Part shown: positions 16,689-20,439 of the stretch, in pieces
Layout of the letters: every line of letters starts with the position of its first letter
How positions within the stretch are numbered: position 1 is the first letter of the stretch
DNA from: Prevotellaceae bacterium
Lineage (GTDB): Bacteria; Bacteroidota; Bacteroidia; Bacteroidales; Bacteroidaceae
Length of the DNA: 20,439 nt
Direction: 5' to 3'
Assembly (NCBI GenBank): GCA_022508635.1
Contig: JAFLUV010000016.1
Coordinates: 1 to 20,439 of the forward strand
Translations under genes and position numbers: made by a program
The notes under the pieces: model-generated
What the model was told of the DNA's origin: nothing
The model's database searches: none
The model's input: only the letters and a program-made list of their open reading frames with translations

Positions 16689-19133
16689 ATGAGAACAAGA
16701 ATTGCACTTACCTTCGTCCTCTCCGTCCTCTCCTGCATTTGCCAAGGACAAGGTAATTTCATCGTCACGCCGGCAGGCGAGATGGAACGGCCTGTGTCGG
16801 GTCACTTTGCAGGCATCGTGGACGGACAGCTCACAATCCGAGGAGGCTGCAACTTTCCTGACATCCCCTGCGCTGACGGCGGACAAAAAGTATTCTATCC
16901 GAAAGCATACGGTGCCAGCGTGACGGTACCCGAGGGAACTGTCTATATTGGCGGGACAGACGGAAAGAACTCAGACAACACCGTCACACTAAACGACAGT
17001 GCCTTACCCTCTCTGCCCAAAGGTCTCGACAACTTTGCCGCCTGTTATGGAGCAGACAAAATATTCATTGCCGGTGGTCAGTCCAACGGCATTCCCAACA
17101 AAAACGTCTATGCTCTTGACTGGCCCGATGGAAAAGAATGGACGAAGCTCTGCGAGCTGCCTGACGGCGAACGCTTGCAGCCGTGCGTGGCCGTACAGAA
17201 CGCCCCGAAAGGCAAAGCTCTCTATGTCTTTGGCGGATACACGATATCCTCGCCTAAGGAACCCATCGTCTTCCTAAAAGGCTTGAGGCTCAATCTGAAA
17301 ACCCTTGAGTGGGAGGAGACTTCCCCTGCCGTCATTTCAGGAAATGCCGGGAAGGGATTTCCACAAGCCATCGTTGGTTCTCAATCCACTACTTCAGGGT
17401 ATAGCCACATCCTGTTCTTCGGAGGCGTGGATTACGACATTTTTCTTTCCGCCATACAGGGCAGGCAGGACAGCCTCTACCTGCGGCATGAACCTGCATG
17501 GTACAAGTTTCGCAGCACCGTGCTGGTTTACCACACAATTACCGATTCGTGGGCACGCATTCCGGGCGATGAAGCGTTGGCACGTGCAGGAGCCGCTCTT
17601 ACCCCTTTTGATAAAGGATGGTACTACAGCGGCGGCGAGACAATGCCAGGCATAAGGTCGGCACAGATTTCACGGATTGAGATGAGACATGATACTTCTT
17701 TCGGTTTTGCTAACTGGACGGTGCTGACCCTTTATCTGCTGGCGATGCTGGGAATGGGTATCTACTTCATGCGCAGGGAGAACGGATCCGACGACTTCTT
17801 CAAGGGCGGCGGGCGTGTCCCCTGGTGGGCTGCCGGCATCAGCATCTATGCCACGATGCTCAGCGCCATCACCTACATGGCAATACCTGCCAAGGCATAC
17901 GCCACCGACTGGACCTACTATCCCATGCTTTGGATGATACCGCTGGTCGGTTTTCCCGTAATATGGTACTACCTTCCCTACTTCCGCAGGCTCAAGGTCG
18001 CTTCGGCCTACGCCATCCTGGAAGATCGCTTCAATGCGACTACGCGTCTGGTGGCATCCGCCTTGTTCTGCATCTTCATGGTGGCACGCATGGCGCTGGT
18101 GTTGTACCTCCCGTCGCTTGCCCTGACTGCCGTGACGGGCATTGACATCTACCTTTGCATCGTGCTAATGGGACTCGTCACCACGATATACTGCACGATG
18201 GGCGGCGTGGAAGCCGTCATTTGGGGCGACGTAGTACAAGGCTGCATTCTGGTGGGCGGAGCCATCTTTGCCGCACTCTATCTGTGGGCAGGCACTGAGG
18301 GCGGCTTCTCCGGAGCATGGCAGATAGCCGCCGACAACGACAAACTGCGCCTCTTCGACTGGAGCTGGGACTACCGGCATGTCACCTTTTGGGTGGCCAT
18401 CCTGGGTGGCGGCATTGCCAACAACCTCATCTCCTACACCAGCGACCAGACTGTCATACAACGCTACATGACGACAAAGGACGAGAAGAGCGCTGGACGC
18501 AGCATCCTGGTCAATGGCTTTATGAGCGTCTTTATCTCCGTTGCCTTCTATTTTATCGGGACGGGACTCTATACTTTCTACAAAACACATCCCTTGAGCC
18601 TGGACATCACCATGCAGCAGGGCGATGCCATCTTCCCCTATTTCATGATGAGCCAAATGCCGGCAGGACTGGCGGGTCTGCTCATTGCCGCAATTTTTGC
18701 TGCCACCATGAGTACCATCTCCAGCAACATCAATAGCGTGAGCACCGCCTTCTGCACAGACTTCGTGCAACGTTTCCGCCCGGCCACGTCGGATGCCGCC
18801 TTGTTGCGAACGGCACGACGGACGTGCATCGTCAGCGGCCTCACCGGTTTGGGCATTGCCTTGCTGATGGCTACGTGGGACATCGCCTCACTGCTCGACT
18901 ATTTCAACACCATACTCGGCTTGCTGACCAGCGGTCTGGGAGGCCTGTTCGTAATGGCAGTATTCATCCCCCGTATCAAGGGCAGGGCTGCACTGACTGG
19001 CTTCGTTACAGGCGAGGCTGCCGTTTTCCTGATGTTCCTCTACACCGATGTCAGTTTCTTCCTCTTCGGTGCTACGGGTATTGTGGTCAGTGTGCTGGTG
19101 GCATACCTTGCCTCGTTCTGGATAAAAGAATGA
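16689..19133 (+). CDS. Kelch mutarotase-like propeller fused to sodium/solute symporter
   Basis: This 814-residue protein joins two functions. Residues 1-20 are a signal peptide. About 22-335 form a kelch-repeat propeller (ADKIFIAGGQSNG, KALYVFGGY, SHILFFGGVDYD, GWYYSGGETM) resembling the cyclically permuted NanM-type mutarotase family, which speeds alpha/beta interconversion of sialic acid. About 342-814 form a sodium:solute symporter with roughly thirteen hydrophobic segments, including GGVEAVIWGDVVQG (505-518), SDQTVIQRYM (585-594) and the sodium-site-like AATMSTISSNINS (671-683). The export signal puts the propeller in the periplasm, matching an outside N-terminus for the symporter. It lies between the lyase and the epimerase, so sialic acid uptake is the likely role. 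No frameshift was needed to join the parts. Substrate is inferred from context. Confidence 0.9.
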   Translation: MRTRIALTFVLSVLSCICQGQGNFIVTPAGEMERPVSGHFAGIVDGQLTIRGGCNFPDIPCADGGQKVFYPKAYGASVTVPEGTVYIGGTDGKNSDNTVTLNDSALPSLPKGLDNFAACYGADKIFIAGGQSNGIPNKNVYALDWPDGKEWTKLCELPDGERLQPCVAVQNAPKGKALYVFGGYTISSPKEPIVFLKGLRLNLKTLEWEETSPAVISGNAGKGFPQAIVGSQSTTSGYSHILFFGGVDYDIFLSAIQGRQDSLYLRHEPAWYKFRSTVLVYHTITDSWARIPGDEALARAGAALTPFDKGWYYSGGETMPGIRSAQISRIEMRHDTSFGFANWTVLTLYLLAMLGMGIYFMRRENGSDDFFKGGGRVPWWAAGISIYATMLSAITYMAIPAKAYATDWTYYPMLWMIPLVGFPVIWYYLPYFRRLKVASAYAILEDRFNATTRLVASALFCIFMVARMALVLYLPSLALTAVTGIDIYLCIVLMGLVTTIYCTMGGVEAVIWGDVVQGCILVGGAIFAALYLWAGTEGGFSGAWQIAADNDKLRLFDWSWDYRHVTFWVAILGGGIANNLISYTSDQTVIQRYMTTKDEKSAGRSILVNGFMSVFISVAFYFIGTGLYTFYKTHPLSLDITMQQGDAIFPYFMMSQMPAGLAGLLIAAIFAATMSTISSNINSVSTAFCTDFVQRFRPATSDAALLRTARRTCIVSGLTGLGIALLMATWDIASLLDYFNTILGLLTSGLGGLFVMAVFIPRIKGRAALTGFVTGEAAVFLMFLYTDVSFFLFGATGIVVSVLVAYLASFWIKE

Positions 19134-19167
19134 AATACTATGTTCAACAACCAATAACCTAAATACT

Positions 19168-20361
19168 ATGGAAAAAGTTGATTTCAAGAAACTCGCCGCA
19201 CAATACAAGAGTGAGCTGCTGGACAGGGTGATGCCCTTCTGGATGCAAAACAGCATAGACAAAGAGTATGGCGGCTACTTCACCTGCATCGAACGCAACG
19301 GAGAGGTCTACGACACCGACAAGTTCATCTGGCTTCAGGGACGCGAGGTATGGATGCTCTCAACACTATATAATAAGGTAGAGCCGCGGCAGGAGTGGCT
19401 GGATGCGGCCATACAAGGTGCGGAGTTCCTCAAGAAGCATGGGCACGACGGCAACCTGAACTGGTATTTTTCACTCGACCGCGAGGGGCATCCCCTCGTC
19501 GAGCCCTACAACATCTTCTCCTACACCTTTGCCGTCATTGCTTTCGGACAGCTCTACAAGGCAACGGGCAACAGCGAGTACGCCGACATCGCCAAGAAGA
19601 CCTTTGACATTGTGCTCTCCAAGCGCACCAACCCCAAAGGCAAATGGTCGAAGGCCGCACCCGGAGCACGTGCCCTGAAGGATTTCGCCCTGCCCATGAT
19701 TCTCTGTAACGTAGCATTGGAGATAGAGGAACTGCTCGATCCCGACTTCCTTCAGTCAACCATCGACATCTGCCTGCATGAGGTGCTCGACGTGTTCTAT
19801 CGTCCCGAACTGGACTTGATCGTGGAGCACGTCAGCAAGGACGGCGAACTGGTCGACTGCCACGAAGGCCGTCTGCTCAACCCCGGCCATGCCATCGAAG
19901 CCATGTGGTTCATCATGGATTTGGGCAAGCGTCTGGGGCGCAAGGATCTTATAGAAAAGGCTGTCCACATTGCCCTTCGCGAAGCAGAGCACGGCTGGGA
20001 CAAGCAGTACGGCGGCATTTTTTACTTCATGGACCGTCTGGGGCATCCGCTGCAACAGCTCGAATGGGATCAGAAACTATGGTGGGTCCACATCGAGACG
20101 CTTATTACCATGATAAAAGGCTACGAGCTGACGGGCAAGCAGGAATGCCTCGACTGGTTCCTGCGCGTACACGAATACGTATGGAGCCACTTCATGGATC
20201 CCGAGTATCCAGAATGGTTTGGCTACCTGAACCGCAGGGGCGAAGTGCTGCTCACCCTGAAAGGCGGCAAATGGAAAGGCTGCTTCCACGTTCCACGCGG
20301 ATTGATGCAGGTCTATCAGACCTTGGAAAGAATCGCCGAGAAGGAGAAAAATGAGTCGTAG
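19168..20361 (+). CDS. nanE: AGE-family epimerase: N-acetylmannosamine to N-acetylglucosamine
   Basis: An N-acylglucosamine 2-epimerase (renin-binding-protein type) that turns ManNAc released by the lyase into GlcNAc; in B. fragilis the equivalent epimerase is named nanE, although it is unrelated in fold to the ManNAc-6-P epimerase NanE of E. coli. The 397-residue protein is a single (alpha/alpha)6 barrel. Residues equivalent to the Anabaena AGE set Arg57, His239, Glu308 and His372 are Arg59 (WLQGRE), His241 (LLNPGHAIEAMWF), Glu310 (WWVHIET) and His374 (KGCFHVPRG), all shifted by two. No signal peptide, so cytoplasmic. It starts 34 bases after the symporter fusion and ends the visible cluster. 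Another AGE activity, such as cellobiose 2-epimerase, is less likely given the neighbours. Confidence 0.93.
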   Translation: MEKVDFKKLAAQYKSELLDRVMPFWMQNSIDKEYGGYFTCIERNGEVYDTDKFIWLQGREVWMLSTLYNKVEPRQEWLDAAIQGAEFLKKHGHDGNLNWYFSLDREGHPLVEPYNIFSYTFAVIAFGQLYKATGNSEYADIAKKTFDIVLSKRTNPKGKWSKAAPGARALKDFALPMILCNVALEIEELLDPDFLQSTIDICLHEVLDVFYRPELDLIVEHVSKDGELVDCHEGRLLNPGHAIEAMWFIMDLGKRLGRKDLIEKAVHIALREAEHGWDKQYGGIFYFMDRLGHPLQQLEWDQKLWWVHIETLITMIKGYELTGKQECLDWFLRVHEYVWSHFMDPEYPEWFGYLNRRGEVLLTLKGGKWKGCFHVPRGLMQVYQTLERIAEKEKNES

Positions 20362-20396
20362 CCCATAGGATTCAGTCCCGATTCACAGCGGGGATG

Positions 20397-20417
20397 TTCC
20401 CTGAGGACTCGGGTGAA
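20397..20417 (+). other. Imperfect stem-loop downstream of the epimerase gene
   Basis: TTCCCTGAG can pair with CTCGGGTGAA across GA, with one G-T pair and one bulged T. No T-tract follows, so it is not a clear terminator. The remaining bases to the window end hold no recognisable gene. Confidence 0.2.
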
Positions 20418-20439
20418 ACATTCAGTTCGGGCTCTGCCA

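Overview
The window looks like chromosome of a gut-type member of the Bacteroidales, plausibly Prevotellaceae or Bacteroidaceae. Four things point there: Bacteroidetes-type promoters (TTTG or TTTC about 20 bases before TAnnTTTG) without consistent Shine-Dalgarno sites, a PorZ-like type IX secretion protein, a secreted protein ending in the YDLQGRKV...LPKGIYI tail common in Prevotella and Bacteroides, and a Bacteroides-style sialic acid gene set. No rRNA, tRNA, CRISPR array or transposase is visible.

Left part (1-6468, minus strand). Four genes run leftward in the order GH78 alpha-L-rhamnosidase, WYL-family regulator, GH2 glycosidase and DUF1080 (3-keto-disaccharide hydrolase) lipoprotein, with gaps of 25, 26 and 79 bases. 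They look like a small carbohydrate operon without a SusC/SusD pair: exported enzymes trim a rhamnose-containing glycan or plant glycoside, and a lipoprotein may act on an oxidised (3-keto) sugar intermediate. The regulator inside the operon appears to lack the WYL domain itself. Beyond the last gene, at the window edge, lie four tandem 22-base repeats with internal dyads (1-88) and a perfect hairpin.

Middle (6469-7907). A divergent intergenic region of 442 bases carries promoter candidates in both directions and a two-copy 22-base direct repeat. It precedes a secreted protein of unknown function with a Por-type C-terminal tail.

Right part (7908-20361, plus strand). leuS (with its own good promoter), two tandem YitT-family membrane proteins, rdgB and porZ form a housekeeping run. 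A sialic acid catabolic set follows: N-acetylneuraminate lyase, a single polypeptide joining a periplasmic kelch mutarotase-like propeller to a sodium/solute symporter, and an AGE-family epimerase with all expected catalytic residues. Together these would present the correct sialic acid anomer, import it with sodium, split it to ManNAc and pyruvate, and convert ManNAc to GlcNAc. All gaps from leuS to the epimerase are 88 bases or less and no promoter was recognised before the lyase, so read-through from porZ is possible.

The most unusual items are the 22-base dyad repeat array, the WYL-less regulator, the mutarotase-symporter fusion and the Cys-rich linker of the DUF1080 lipoprotein. Nothing seen amounts to a clearly new system. 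Most functions rest on motif recognition by eye, without database searches.
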